64,000 bases of DNA, from positions 45,449,976-45,513,975 of the forward strand of contig OZ029913.1 in the NCBI GenBank assembly GCA_964023275.1, in the 5' to 3' direction. The notes beneath the pieces are model-generated. The model did no database searches, had not been told where the DNA came from, and saw only the letters and a list, made by a program, of their open reading frames with translations. Positions within the stretch are counted from its first letter, which is position 1. Each line of letters starts with the position of its first letter. Both the position numbers and the translations under genes were made by a program. Origin of the DNA: Norana najaformis (lineage: Eukaryota > Annelida > Clitellata > Crassiclitellata > Hormogastridae). Shown one piece after another: positions 1 to 10,904 of this stretch.

Positions 1-953
1 GGACCATATTAAGGATTGGTTTTCAGTAATTGACAAAAAACAATTACAATATGACAATTACAATTATATCACTTCAGTTACAATTATAACTACATGTAGT
101 TGATGGTTTTATACATTAATCGCAGTTAGACTGACCGCGAGTCCCTAAGATCATGATCAAAGTGTAAGTGGTTTTACAAGTGACCCATGCTTGTTTCAGA
201 TGCGCTTTGCATGCCAGCCTATTGATGATCATGATGTCACAGGCTTTCTTAAGTACAAGAAATTCATCAGTGAGCAAACAATGCGCAGATAAGTATAAAA
301 TTCACCAGTGGCGAGCTCCAGCACCAACGTGAAACCCATGAGTTGATATCATGTTCATAATTCATAGTTCATAATTAACAATTCGTCAAGGATGAAGAAC
401 GACAACTGGAAAAATAGGTCAAATGTCTGCAAATAAACTCGTTCCTACGAATTAGCCATTCTGGGCGTTAGAGAAATGCGCAGAACCTTCAGATTGCGAG
501 GATTGTAACGAGAGGAGGTCGAAGGAGATCATATGTCGGGCAAACAATTTCGCTGAACGAACTAATTTCCTGACGCAGTTATTGCGTCCCGATGAGATAT
601 TCACGATCTACATTTTCAAACAGCAAATTACACGATTCGCATTGGGAGAGGAATAATCGCACGGGGTGACGTAAGATTTAAGTTTATTAAAGAAAACAAA
701 GTTCCACGAGCATTATTCAAGCGTGGGAGACCGAAGCCAAATAAAACTGAGCTTGCGTAATAACTGTTTTTAACTCAGCGCACCTAATGCGTTTGACCAC
801 TATATCATCGAGGAGGGGAAGGAGAACGAAAGGCACGAAATATACGGCTGAAAGTGGAAGGCTCGAGAAACGAATCTCAAGCGACGTTAACGAACAGTTG
901 TGTGGTCAAGATCACGGAAGAAGGACTGGTCGACGCTTCTGACAACGTTCGTC
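1..953. other. No gene seen
   Basis: No open frame with recognisable protein content, no RNA gene and no clear mobile element is visible here. The first 130 bases are rich in CAATTACAAT-type words, a degenerate short repeat. The phrase TGACCGCGAGTCCCTAAGAT near 132 recurs at about 1197, so a short stretch is duplicated about 1.07 kb apart. Confidence 0.5.
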
Positions 954-961
954 AGCTATAC

Positions 962-1052
962 ATACACGGACGGACGGACGGACGGACGGACGGACGGACG
1001 GACGGACGGGACGGACGGACGGACGGACGGACGGACGGACGGACGGACGGAC
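962..1052. repeat. (ACGG)n tetranucleotide microsatellite
   Basis: An almost pure run of GGAC/ACGG units, broken by one extra G near 1009. It is open in several frames and gives artificial peptides such as repeats of TDGR on plus and VRPS on minus. It continues into looser CAGGCAGG and CAGACAGA words to about 1205. A related GGAC/CAGA tract lies at 8.84-9.09 kb. Confidence 0.95.
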
Positions 1053-1209
1053 GCCTACATAGATGTCGTGGGACAGGCAGGCAGGCAGAAAGAGTGAGAG
1101 CTGGTCACATTCCAAGACAAACACAAACAGATAGACGTGCAGAGACTGGGAGACAGACAAATGTAGAAGCAGACAGACTGACAGAGACTGACAGACTGAC
1201 CGCGAGTCC

Positions 1210-4200
1210 CTAAGATCGGATAAGATGGCCTGTAGATTGGCGTGAAACAAGAGCCATGGCTCTGGAACTGGAACCAATTCCCAATGTGAATTATTGGAGT
1301 CTCTGAGAATAACAGCGACAGTTTCGGTGACGGAATCTTTATTTCGACTAAACTATCGATCGATCGGCTGAAGATCGATAGAACGACTTCCAACCGATAA
1401 TAATAAATAAACTAAATCCGTCCTGCATAATACCATGTTCGCCCTTGAAAGGTTCTTAAAAGGCGTTACATAAATGTGTAACTACACACATGCGAACATT
1501 CCATGTGTGTTACCCTAACCGCCATGTGAAATTCATTCGAAAGCCAGGAAGAGCACGGGAATGAAGACCTTTCCATCTGGAAAGGTCAAACTCAGTTATA
1601 TGATCGATAGTTTAAGAACTGCGCTGTCTTTGAAATTTCACCTCCATAGTAGGCTACTGGTACTTCATATTCGATGTTGGGTTACCGACAATTTCTCTAA
1701 ATTCACTGTCCAGTGAATAAGTGTGAATTTAAGCCAGTTGTGGTCTAATAAGATCTTGCGTTTAATGACTACTGGTCTCGCTTAGGCATACATGTAGTCC
1801 AATTATGCATTTGATCCAGTGGTCTAATGTAGCCTAGTGTTGGTCATTTAGTCCAGTGGTCCATAAAATACTATTGGATACTTTGTCCAGTAGTCTAATG
1901 CGCTGTTGGCCATACGAACAAATTAACATAGGCCTACGTATTAAGCCTAATGTACCGATGGCCTGATGGAAAAGTTGCCCAACATCTAATCTGCCTAAAA
2001 CATGACGGTTGTAACTAACTATACGACAACTAATGTGGAATCAGATGATGCGCCGTTACGTGGTTAGAAATTAAAGACGCCTGATGCTAGCAGTCAGAAG
2101 CAACCAAATTAATCTGAAGGGGCCCAATATTTCATAAAAGCTTTGTTCAAGACTTGACAAGCTTTGTCAATGCAGAATGATCTTACAAAATATCACTGAT
2201 TTCGAACTTCATTTATGCAATTAAGGTATAACATTTTACGGACATAACAAGCACTGAACGTTTTCTATCTGTGCCAAAGTATTTTTACAATAGTCCTCAC
2301 GATATAATATTCGGTTTTGCGGAATAATTTACTTTAGAAATAGAAGGAGTCTGTGTAGATTTTAGTAGATTTACTGTTCACACAGTTTACCTTATAAAGA
2401 CGTCTAGATGGAAAATATATCGAATGACGACTGAAAAATGATATGGTTACCGGATGCGAATTCAGAGATGGCATTCGTAATAGAACCACCGTTTTTATGC
2501 AGCTATTGTGTTCGACACACAGCTGGTCTTGTGCAACAATAAACAAACGATCAAGTTAGGCAATTTGTGGACCGGCTTTTAAAGCTCGCGAGAGAGTCGT
2601 TGTAGGATGGCTAAGATACAAAGAACACTCTACTAAAGCAACAACTTTCTTCTGTTGTTAAAAAAATAAGTACTTTCGAGGGCGCGTGCGACGAATTCTT
2701 TGTAGGATGGATCCCCGCATTGATTCTCGCCAAGTGTAGGCCTATATTCGCTGTGTAACAGAGCGCACAGCAGGATTGAAATAGGAATTTAATAAACTCA
2801 GAACTGAAAGCATGACACTGACGTTGTATCCGGATGTTTCCCATAATTATTAAGGAACTACACAAAGAACAGCTTATGACGTCGAAGCCACATCAAATTT
2901 TCCGTCGCCTTCAAAGTTAGTCCCAAAATGGACCTACGAAGTTCAAGAAAGTTACGAAAGTTTGTACAGTGCAGAATATAGAGCCTACAAAGCACGCACA
3001 AACACAAACGCACACAAAACAGACCGACAGACATATATAAACACACACGCAGAGACATACAGATGTAAACGCGTGAACGCTTCCTTCGAATGACTTTGTC
3101 GGATCGAATCTTCCATTTGCTTATCGAACCATTTGGAAATCACTCAATTATCTCAATTGGGCGCCCCATAAAGTTTTACGACCTCAATAATATAATACAT
3201 ACGGCTTCATATCCATTGATGTATCAATATCCAAACTGCGTCCAACTTTCACGGAAGCTTTTTAATGGATCTATCCATAAAACCTGAACGTCAGCGAGAC
3301 TGATGGTGCGTCCGCATACATTGCGAACGTACGGCTGTATTATGTATTTGTGTTTGTATGTGTATGTGTGTGTCTGACGGGATTGGTGAAAGTTGTCAGT
3401 ATGGCGTCGGTCTAATTCATCTTCAGTGCCCAGAAAGCAAGTGTTTCAAACGGGCATAGATAGCCTATTAGGCATGCATATTCATGCGAAACCATAATAA
3501 GCAAATTGCATATTCATAACGATTACCTGCAAAGGCAACAACAGCAGTTACAGAATTCCTGGTAGTCTACTGTTGCACAGTCTGTCTGAATGTCTTTGAG
3601 TGATGAGGAAACTGCGCTCCATAAAATCCAGAAACATGTCTAGTGCATACTTACGCGCAAGTGCATGTATACAGTATGCAGCAGTTACAAGCAGACGCAC
3701 TGGTTGCTAGGTCTCAGCGGGCCATTCCTGACTGACCGACGAAGCAGTCATTTCAGTCGCTTGAACGCTTGGCGTTTCAGGACAATATGCTACGCCTTAG
3801 ACCAAAGAGAGGCAGGGAGGTCATTTGACCAAGGCCAACTTCGGTGGAGCCAACGTCCGTTTCAGTGAGGTGTCATGCTCCCATTTCATTGGGGGAACCG
3901 CACCATCGATTTCGCTGAAACTTATTATAGCAATCAAAATCAGTTTTCTCGACGTGCCATCTCAATTTTACCAGTAAAATAGATGAATCGCTTAATGAAT
4001 TAATGAAAATGGCACAGACCTTCCTCGGAATTGTTCAAATTTGCTCATAAATCCATTATTATAGAATTAGGCTATCCTCACAACGGCGCGGGACTACTGT
4101 GAAAATTGTAAAGTAATTCGTATTGATGACAGTTATTGAATTAACTGGGGCTTAGTAATAGGCCTAATGTATTTAAATTTTCCTTTTTTGGCATTTAAAA

Positions 4201-4700
4201 TTAGCGAAACATATTTATTGAAAACACGCAGAAGCTAAGAATATAGTTAACCACAAATTATTTGGTCGTCAACATTAGGCCTAGGTCTAAGAATCGCACG
4301 AAACTTGCAGCGGAAAATCATTGCTACTTAGGTAACCGTTGGTTGTACCAAAAAATACGCACAATTGTCACGAGGTTGCCTTTACAATTTGCTTTAAAAC
4401 GTCTCTTTTCTTATATTTCTTACAATGTGAGTGACGACTGAATACTTAAATGCGACATATCGGCCTTAAGTTCAAATATACGCTATGAAGAAATCTAGCC
4501 ATTGAATGAAAGAGATGTAAAAATAGCATCAGACCGAAAATTTTAAAGGTGTCTAAACGTGTTGCTTCTCAAAATCAAGCGTTACCATTTGACAAGTCCT
4601 ACAGCGACAACAGAGACTAAAGAGATATAGGCCTAGGCCCCAAATTCAGTTCACTCACTATAGAGTTAGTTCGAAAATACTATTTTCTGTACACACAATT
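1210..4700. other. Gene-poor stretch, no recognisable feature
   Basis: About 3.5 kb without a coding region I can support. Open frames are short and have no recognisable composition. From 1.63 to 2.0 kb there are loose repeats of TCCAGTGGTCTAATG-type words. Between 3.0 and 3.07 kb there are ACAC-rich words, and near 3.36 kb TGTGTATG words. It may hold an intron or the upstream region of the GPCR gene at 7.3 kb, but nothing shows this. Confidence 0.45.
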
Positions 4701-4747
4701 AAAAACTTGCTGGTGCATGTTGCACGCTAAAGATTTGTTGGATAGAA

Positions 4748-4930
4748 ATGACGGTGAGAATCGCTGTTGACCTTCGCCCGGGAGAAAGTATTTGCGAACC
4801 ACACAGATGCCAGTGCAGATCACTTGTGACAGCAGATGGATCGCATGGTCTTTCTTGTGGCTTGGGTCCTGGTCGCTGCTTCACCCGGCGCGTCGTGCAT
4901 TTAAAGGCGTCCCATGACACAGCAAGCAGC
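4748..4930 (+). pseudogene. Degraded retroelement ORF fragment with HGLSC cysteine motif
   Basis: The plus-strand frame contains a Cys-rich segment reading CEPHRCQCRSLV, then TADGSHGLSCGLGPGR. This resembles the cysteine/histidine segment (C-x-C, then HGLSC-x-x-x-x-GR) found after the reverse transcriptase domain in some invertebrate non-LTR retroelement proteins. The frame is short, has no start of its own and is followed by a pentanucleotide repeat. The family call rests on recall of this motif and is tentative; a chance zinc-finger-like fragment remains possible. Confidence 0.35.
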
Positions 4931-5027
4931 ATGTGGATGAGATTGTCGACCAAGGACGAGCGAGACGCGCTGACCTAGGATTACCTGGCCCCTAGGAACA
5001 GACTCCGCCGACGCTTCGAGGATGATA

Positions 5028-5090
5028 AGCGAGGCGAGGCGAGGCGAGGCAAGGCGAGGCGAGGCAAGGCAAGGCAAGGCGAGGCGACGC
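5028..5090. repeat. (GGCGA/GGCAA)n pentanucleotide repeat
   Basis: A run of five-base GAGGC and AAGGC units, about twelve copies. It is GC-rich against an AT-rich background. On the minus strand it reads as a false Leu/Pro/Ala repeat. Confidence 0.93.
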
Positions 5091-5439
5091 TGCAGACTGA
5101 GTCGACTAAGATTTTAAACCCCATTACCAAGGCGGCAAGCGAATCGCAGGTGATCGCAGAGATACAGGCGACTGATACAGCGATGACTGCCAACCACAAT
5201 CTATTGCCGGTCTGTTTGGCTTCCGGTGGCCAACTGGGCGGCTGGGAAACCGACCTCAACAACGAGGTCTCCACTGTTCTGGACGCCTGGAGACACGTTC
5301 GGGCGCGATCACGGACGAACTGGCGCATAGAAGCCTGTTTGCCACACAGGCAACGCACCCTGGCAGAGGAACAAGGGACGCTACTGGAGGTTGGAGGCAG
5401 ACTGTTAAAGGCTCTAAGATTCGTAGAAGCCTAATCAAT

Positions 5440-5758
5440 GTAGTCGAGTAGCCAGGAGGGTCTGCAAAGACTGATGGACCGTCTGCACACCATATCAATC
5501 GAGTATGTTATGAAAATAAATATCAGAAAGACAAAGATCATGAGGATAAGCAAAGGAGAAGAAACAATGGAAAAAACAGTTGGATGGATCACATAACAAA
5601 CGAGGAGGTGCTGAAAAGAGTTGGGGAAGGAAGATCTATGATAGCTACAATAAAAAGGCGACAGAGAAAATGGATTGGTCACATACTGAGAGGGGACTCA
5701 CTCTTGAGAACCGTAATTGAGGGCAAAATGGAGTGTAGGAGGACAAGAAGAAGACCCC
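5440..5758 (+). pseudogene. LINE reverse transcriptase 3' portion (plus-strand fragment)
   Basis: Plus-strand translation shows the end of a non-LTR reverse transcriptase. RLMDRLHTISIEY and MKINIRKTKIMRISKG match the region after the palm. About 30 codons later KRRQRKWIGHILRGDSLLRT and VIEGKMECRRTRRRP match the conserved C-terminal tail often found in proteins named craniofacial development protein 2-like. There is no start codon and no upstream palm, so it is a 5'-truncated piece. It abuts a piece of what looks like the same family in the opposite orientation at about 5.76 kb. Confidence 0.8.
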
Positions 5759-6975
5759 TTCTGAATCAACCAAGCATTCAGTTGCTTCTGACTTTGCATG
5801 CACTCTCTTTGTTAGAATTCGTAATATAATTTTTGATGTATGAGTCAGAAGACTAATAGTACGGCGATCCTCGCAAGCCGTGGCGTTTGGTTTCTTTTTG
5901 AGTGGAATCATTATGGTCTGTAGAAAGTCTTCCGGCCATACTCCAGTTGTGTATATATCTTAGCAAAACCTTACTAACTCCATCATTGCTTTGTCACCCA
6001 GATGTTTTAGCATTTCGGGGGGTATATTATCTAATCCTTCAGATTTGTTGTTTTTTAATTCATTAATGACAGCCAGCACATCGTCTTTCAACACTCGTCT
6101 TTCAACACCTCCGGTTCGATGTCTTCTGTATTGTCGGAGATGCAGTTCTCCTTCAGGTCTTTGGGGCTCTTTCCGCTCATATACAGGTCTTCCACGTATT
6201 CTTTCCATCGGACTTTGACTTCATTAGCTTCATGCAGAATTTTGCCTTGTCTATCTCTTACTAATTCCTCCTCTCGACTTCTTTGATATTTGCTTTACCC
6301 TTTCATAAACCAGCTGCAATGAATCTAGGTCTTTACATTGCTCCTCCCACCATCTTTCTCTGGCTTCATCTGTTGTTCTTCATAAGTTGTTGTTTAATCT
6401 TCTATACTCCTGTCTCGCCTCTTCTGTACTCTGATGTTTCCACTTTCTTCGTGCGTCCATATCCAATAGCATCTCTCCCCTATTATCCATGGTTTTCGAG
6501 CAAGTGGTAGCTGATTAAAACCCACAACTTCTATCGCATTCTTAATGCTGGTGCTCTTCAGCCTGTTCCATCTTTCTTGTGTTGAGATGCCATCATACTC
6601 TTCTAGATGTTCTTCTATCTTCTCCATTAGTTCCTTGTTCTTCATTTTTAATTTTTCCTTGTTCCATTTTTGTCTTAATTTCCTTTTTCTCTTATCAAAT
6701 TTCAGTTGGAGGTGGACCTTCATGGCTACTAAGTTGTGGTCTGTGTCGGCATCAGCTCCTGGTGTTGCTCTAGAGTTTTTGACGCTGTTTCTGAATCTCA
6801 GTCGAGTCTTGATATAGTCCAGTTGGTAGCATCTACATCTCCCAGTGCTTTCCACGTGTATCTGCGTCTTTTCTCGTGCTGGAACCAGGTGTTTGTCACA
6901 AATCGCCCCCTTCACCAGCAGAAATCCACTAATTTGTCTCCTCTGCGGTTTCTTTTCCCCGACCGTATTTTCCAA
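5758..6975 (-). pseudogene. LINE endonuclease and RT N-terminal portion (minus-strand fragment)
   Basis: Read right to left on minus, the frames give an endonuclease end (DYIKTRLRFRNSVKNSRATP, then GADADTDHNL with the SDH-like catalytic TDHN), a charged linker (KRKRKLRQKWNKEKLKMK), the pre-RT segment (LYERKEPQ-like, LAVINELKNNKSEGLDNIPP) and the first RT block (MIPLKKKPNATACEDRRTIS ... KIILRILTKRV). It needs several frame changes, so it is dead. The RT stops near 5.76 kb, where the plus-strand tail begins, suggesting a twin-priming or inversion event. Confidence 0.82.
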
Positions 6976-7274
6976 TATATCTTTCGCCTGCGTGGCTATA
7001 GGAAGTGTATATACCTAACGGAGAGCAACAGGGGACTTTATCCAAAAGGACCGTTAGCCGAACTAGCGCACAGATGCTTTGCGGTCGAGAGGCTATTATA
7101 ACAGAGTACAACACAGTATACAACAACACAGCCTAAATGCCCCTCTCAATGCCCTTTGAAGTCCTTGCCATGTACTAAGAAAGAATGCCATATTGCAAGT
7201 GGCTTGAGCGTAGAGATATTATGTTACCTGTGGTGTTGCTGAAACTTGTGTCGCGTGTTCTTCTCACGCTGCAG

Positions 7275-7697
7275 ATGGTGAAGATGATGGTGTATGTCGT
7301 CGCCATCTACGCCCTGTGCTGGCTTCCACTTCACACCATCACCCTCGTTGGAGACACAAACAGCGCCATCTGGAGTTTCAGGCACATTCAGGTCACGTGG
7401 ATCGTCTCCCACTGGCTGGCGATGAGCAACTGTTGCTGCAATCCGATCATCTACTGGTGGATGAGCTCTAACTTCCGCAATGGATATAGGACTGCTCTTA
7501 TCACCTGCTGTCCGTATGCAGCCATCCGTGACGCTGCTTCCGGTTCCATCAGTCACGGTCGAAGAATTTACTACACGCCGCCGCCCGTCAGAGGTCAGGC
7601 CGTGCCGTCGAGAGGTGCAACGATCGACACGACGACCACAGCCGCCCTCGCCCCTTCCGAGCCCAACAGAAGATCAGGTCGCTCTCACAACCTCTGA
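7275..7697 (+). CDS. Neuropeptide-type family A GPCR, last coding exon (TM6 to C-terminus)
   Basis: The exon follows a good acceptor (TTCTTCTCACGCTGCAG, ending 7274) and runs to TGA at 7695-7697, about 140 codons. It opens with VKMMVYVVAIYALCWLPLH, a TM6 with the CWLP motif. A short third extracellular loop follows, then TM7 with SHWLAMSNCCCNPIIYWWM carrying NPIIY. Helix 8 (NFRNGYRTAL), a palmitoylation-type CC and a Ser/Thr/Arg tail close it. Such receptors sit in the plasma membrane and couple peptide ligands to G proteins. The wording of TM6/TM7 is closest to the tachykinin, luqin/RYamide and NPY/NPF group; the ligand cannot be settled from one exon. TM1-TM5 are not in the 7 kb upstream, so the intron is long or the gene is broken. 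Confidence 0.82.
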   Translation: MVKMMVYVVAIYALCWLPLHTITLVGDTNSAIWSFRHIQVTWIVSHWLAMSNCCCNPIIYWWMSSNFRNGYRTALITCCPYAAIRDAASGSISHGRRIYYTPPPVRGQAVPSRGATIDTTTTAALAPSEPNRRSGRSHNL

Positions 7698-7729
7698 TCA
7701 ACTGCATGTGTCGTTATGAAACAGATTTA

Positions 7730-8740
7730 ATATTAGAGACCTATTATTATTATTTGAGCTAAAATATGATTACGACTATGATGCCATTGGGCAATCAATA
7801 TTAGTAAGCCCATAATATTACTAGGACTATAATATTAGAAATATATTATTGGGACTATGAAATTATTAGGCCTTTAACATTATTAAGATTATAACATCAT
7901 TAGGAATATAGCATTATTAGGCATTCAATAGTAGTAGGCCTCTATTATTGTTAAGACTATATTAGTAAGAATATATAATTATTAGGAATATGATGCTATT
8001 AGACATAATATTAGCAGGCCTACAAAAAAAGTCTGGTAGGCCTACTGACTATTATATTATTGTGACTGTAAAATTGTGTTATTTAATACTGTTAGGACTA
8101 AAATATTATTAGGACTATAATATTATTAAGCATTTAGTATTAGTAGGTCTATATCATCATCATCGTCGTCGTCGTCGTCATCTTTTCCTGACGCCAGCCA
8201 CTTGGCCAAGATGGTTGCGAATAAATATTCTCCATTCCTTGAGACCAAAAAGTCTTTTAAAATCAGTAAGCATTGCATTGATTTTAGTAAGCTTCTGTTA
8301 TTAAGCATTCGATATCATTAGACCTATAATGTTTATGTGTGTATAGGTGTTTTCATAGAGCGCTTTTTATTAACCCTCAAAAATGTTCGAACATGGCTAT
8401 CAAACATTTTAAAATTCCAAGTCTTAGGTTCAGCTGATAATGTTTCTTGTGCATAAGCTGGAACATAATTAAACATGTATTATTACTAGGCTTATAATAT
8501 TGTCAGATATTTAATACTACCCGGCATATATTATTATTAGACATATTGTTATATTGTTAGGCCTATAATATCATTATTGTTATACTGTTAGGCCTATATT
8601 ATCATTAAGACTAATATCATTAGACATCTAATTTTATTAGGAATTCAGTTGTATATTTAGGCCTATAATATTATTATATTTAATTTTATTAGGCATTTTA
8701 TATTGGGCCTGTAATTTTATTAGGCCTAAATATTCAGTAA
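7730..8740. repeat. Degenerate AT-rich tandem repeat (TAGGCCTATAATATTATTAG)
   Basis: About 1 kb built from loosely repeated words such as TATTATTAGGCCTATAATATTA and ATTAGGACTATAATATT, many copies with variable spacing. It lies right after the GPCR stop codon. A GTC/CAT triplet run is embedded near 8155-8180. No coding content is seen. Confidence 0.75.
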
Positions 8741-8835
8741 CCAAATGAAAGCACGACAAATCCGCCTTCAAGGCATTTCAGTAATACGATTCGGCTCTTC
8801 GTAGCCTATGTGTAACTCATAGTTGAAGGGTGACA

Positions 8836-9090
8836 AGTGGGCGGACGGACGGACGGATGGACACCAGATAAGCAGACAGATAGGCAGATAGATAGGCAGA
8901 GAGACAGCGAGACAAACAGCGAGAAAAACAGCCAGACAGACCGATGGATGGACCGACGATCGGGGATACAATTGGGTAGACGGACGGACGAATGAACACA
9001 CATATGGAGAGAGTATGAAGAGAGATACAAAGCACACAGACAGACGCACAGGCAGAAAGACAAGCAGATATTCGGATAGACAAACAGAAG
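8836..9090. repeat. GGAC / CAGA tetranucleotide-rich tract
   Basis: GGACGGACGGATGG words pass into GCAGATAGATAGGCAGAGAG and CAGACAGACGCACAGG words. All six frames are open over long parts, giving false cysteine- and serine-rich ORFs. Confidence 0.85.
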
Positions 9091-9779
9091 CTATTTTATT
9101 GGCAATCAGTTCTGAGAAGCGATCGAAGAGATATCAGGAATTGTCCGACCAATTGAAGTTATTGGTCTACTTTCTGAAAATAGTGTGGAGAGTAGATTAA
9201 AAGTCTGGACTTAGACTCAACATCTAATGCTGAGGTCTGGTTCATCGGCAAAATGTAGACTTTTAATGCAACAATTTCCGAAGACTATTCGTAACAGAGC
9301 ATGGACATATAGCCTACCATTGTATGTCTACACTCAGTTGCACAAACATTCTTGTGGGCAAATCAGCTCAACACAAGACGTAGACAAAATGGTTCACACT
9401 TTTTAACAAAGTACCATTCACTGAATGTAAATCCCGTTCCTGTCCTTCACATTAGGCTGATGTAATAATTATTAGGACACGTGAGTGATATCATCCGATT
9501 TACGTTACATCAGTCCCTTACATTACACCACAGCAGACCAACAAGGTGCAATAAAGAAACGAGTGGTTGCCTGGAATTGCGTATGTTGCACTGACGCCGT
9601 CGCCCAGTGTTATTGCTCCATTCCAACTTTCCATAATCAATCCATTTCTCATTCCAATCGCAGGACTTTACTGCTCCAACGCCAGCCGCACTAATAACAG
9701 GCTCCGTGTGAAACCATCATGATACCAGCTGCTGCTCCTGGTACTCAGTCACATCCGGAACAGCATCACCGTCACGTCA

Positions 9780-10100
9780 CCAGCAGCAGCACTACATCGC
9801 CATCACTATCACACCAGCAGCATCATATCACCAGCACTATAACACCACCAGCATCATATCACCAGCACTATCACACCAGCAGCATCATATCACAAGTACT
9901 ATCACACCAGCAGCATCATATCACCAGCACTATCACACCAGCAGCATCATATCACCAGCACTATCACACCAGCAGCATCATATCACCAGCACTATCACAC
10001 CACCAGCGTCATATCACCAGCACTATCACACCACCAGCATCATATCACCAGCACTATCACACCACCAGCATCATATCACCAGCACTATCACACATATTAC
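9780..10100. repeat. 31-bp minisatellite (CAGCACTATCACACC... unit)
   Basis: About ten units of a 31-base repeat starting CAGCACTATCACACCAGCAG and ending ATCATATCAC. Because 31 is not a multiple of three, the plus frame cycles through all three readings. It still meets no stop, so a 134-codon false ORF results, with blocks such as HHITSTIT, SYHQHYHTSS and IISPALSH. Units differ at single bases (CAGCAG or CACCAG). Confidence 0.92.
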
Positions 10101-10164
10101 TATTTTGTGGCTTGAAGCGCTGATAAGAAGCTTTGCAGGCAACCATCATAACATCAGCTGCTGC

Positions 10165-10255
10165 TGGTGGTGGTGGTGGTGGTGGTGGTGGTGGTGGTGG
10201 TGGTGGTGGTGGTGGTGGTGGTGGTGGTGGTGGTGGTGGTGGTGGTGGTGGTGGT
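10165..10255. repeat. (TGG)30 trinucleotide microsatellite
   Basis: Ninety-one bases of uninterrupted TGG. It would read as poly-Trp, poly-Gly or poly-Val on plus and poly-Pro, poly-Thr or poly-His on minus. The purity indicates recent expansion. No splice or coding context supports translation. Confidence 0.97.
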
Positions 10256-10794
10256 ACCAAGTAACATCACCAACAGTATCAATCCATGATCATCATCATT
10301 TGTGGCGTGCCCCTCTCTGAAGCGGCGCCGTTTCCACACTTTGCCAACCGACTAATATCACGCCATTAGAACCATATCACCAGCACAATAACACCAGCAT
10401 CAGAATCACATCGGCTGCGTCACACAGCAGCATCACACTAACACTCGTCGTCTTTGGCTCTCATTCATGACCTCAGACTCTGAATGCGCGTCAACTGTTA
10501 ACTGTGATGGGAATTTTCTACGTGTCTGCGCAGGAACTCCAATAGTAACTAGGTGATGTACCTAGGCCTGCTCCTGTTCATATTGTACACGATTCCACTC
10601 AGTTCACCACTTAGGCCTACTGATAGCACTCTTGACTACCACTTATACGCTCATCATGCATGCTCAGCTATTCCTCTCATTCGCCAGTTACACGTCTAAT
10701 TTTGCTTTACAACTACTTGCAGATGCTCCCTCTCCCCCAGTCATGACCGATGCTAGAGGGTGAAATTAGGTTAAGAAGGAGGATAGGTAGGACG

Positions 10795-10842
10795 AGGTGA
10801 AGGAGGAGGAGGAGGAGGAGGAAGAAGAAGAGGAGGAGGAGT
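10795..10842. repeat. (GGA)n / (GAA)n purine tract
   Basis: A run of GGA and GAA triplets just upstream of the deleted hAT element. Simple sequence only. Confidence 0.9.
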
Positions 10843-10904
10843 GAAAATCATGTGGGCCAAGAGTTAGGTGGATGTACCCGGAAAGTAGGATTAATGTTGT
10901 AGAG

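Noticed and set aside
854..1277. Overlapping 65-121 codon ORFs on both strands
   Set aside because: They consist mainly of the (ACGG)n repeat and its CAGA extension, which is free of stops in several frames. No family features.
5150..5434. 94-codon plus ORF between the GGCGA repeat and the LINE tail
   Set aside because: No family resemblance that I could name; possibly part of a decayed retroelement, but not supportable.
7185..7274. ATG at 7185 as the start of the GPCR
   Set aside because: The sequence before 7275 does not resemble TM5 or the third loop, and a strong polypyrimidine tract with AG stands directly before the TM6 coding part.
8768..9083. Three minus-strand ORFs rich in Cys, Ser and Leu resembling membrane peptides
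   Set aside because: Products of GGAC/CAGA simple sequence read in three frames.
9780..10100. CRISPR-like array
   Set aside because: It is a contiguous 31-bp tandem repeat with no unique spacers, in a eukaryotic genome.
10057..10339. Poly-Pro, poly-Thr and poly-Trp proteins
   Set aside because: All come from the (TGG)30 tract; no start context, splice signals or flanking coding sequence.
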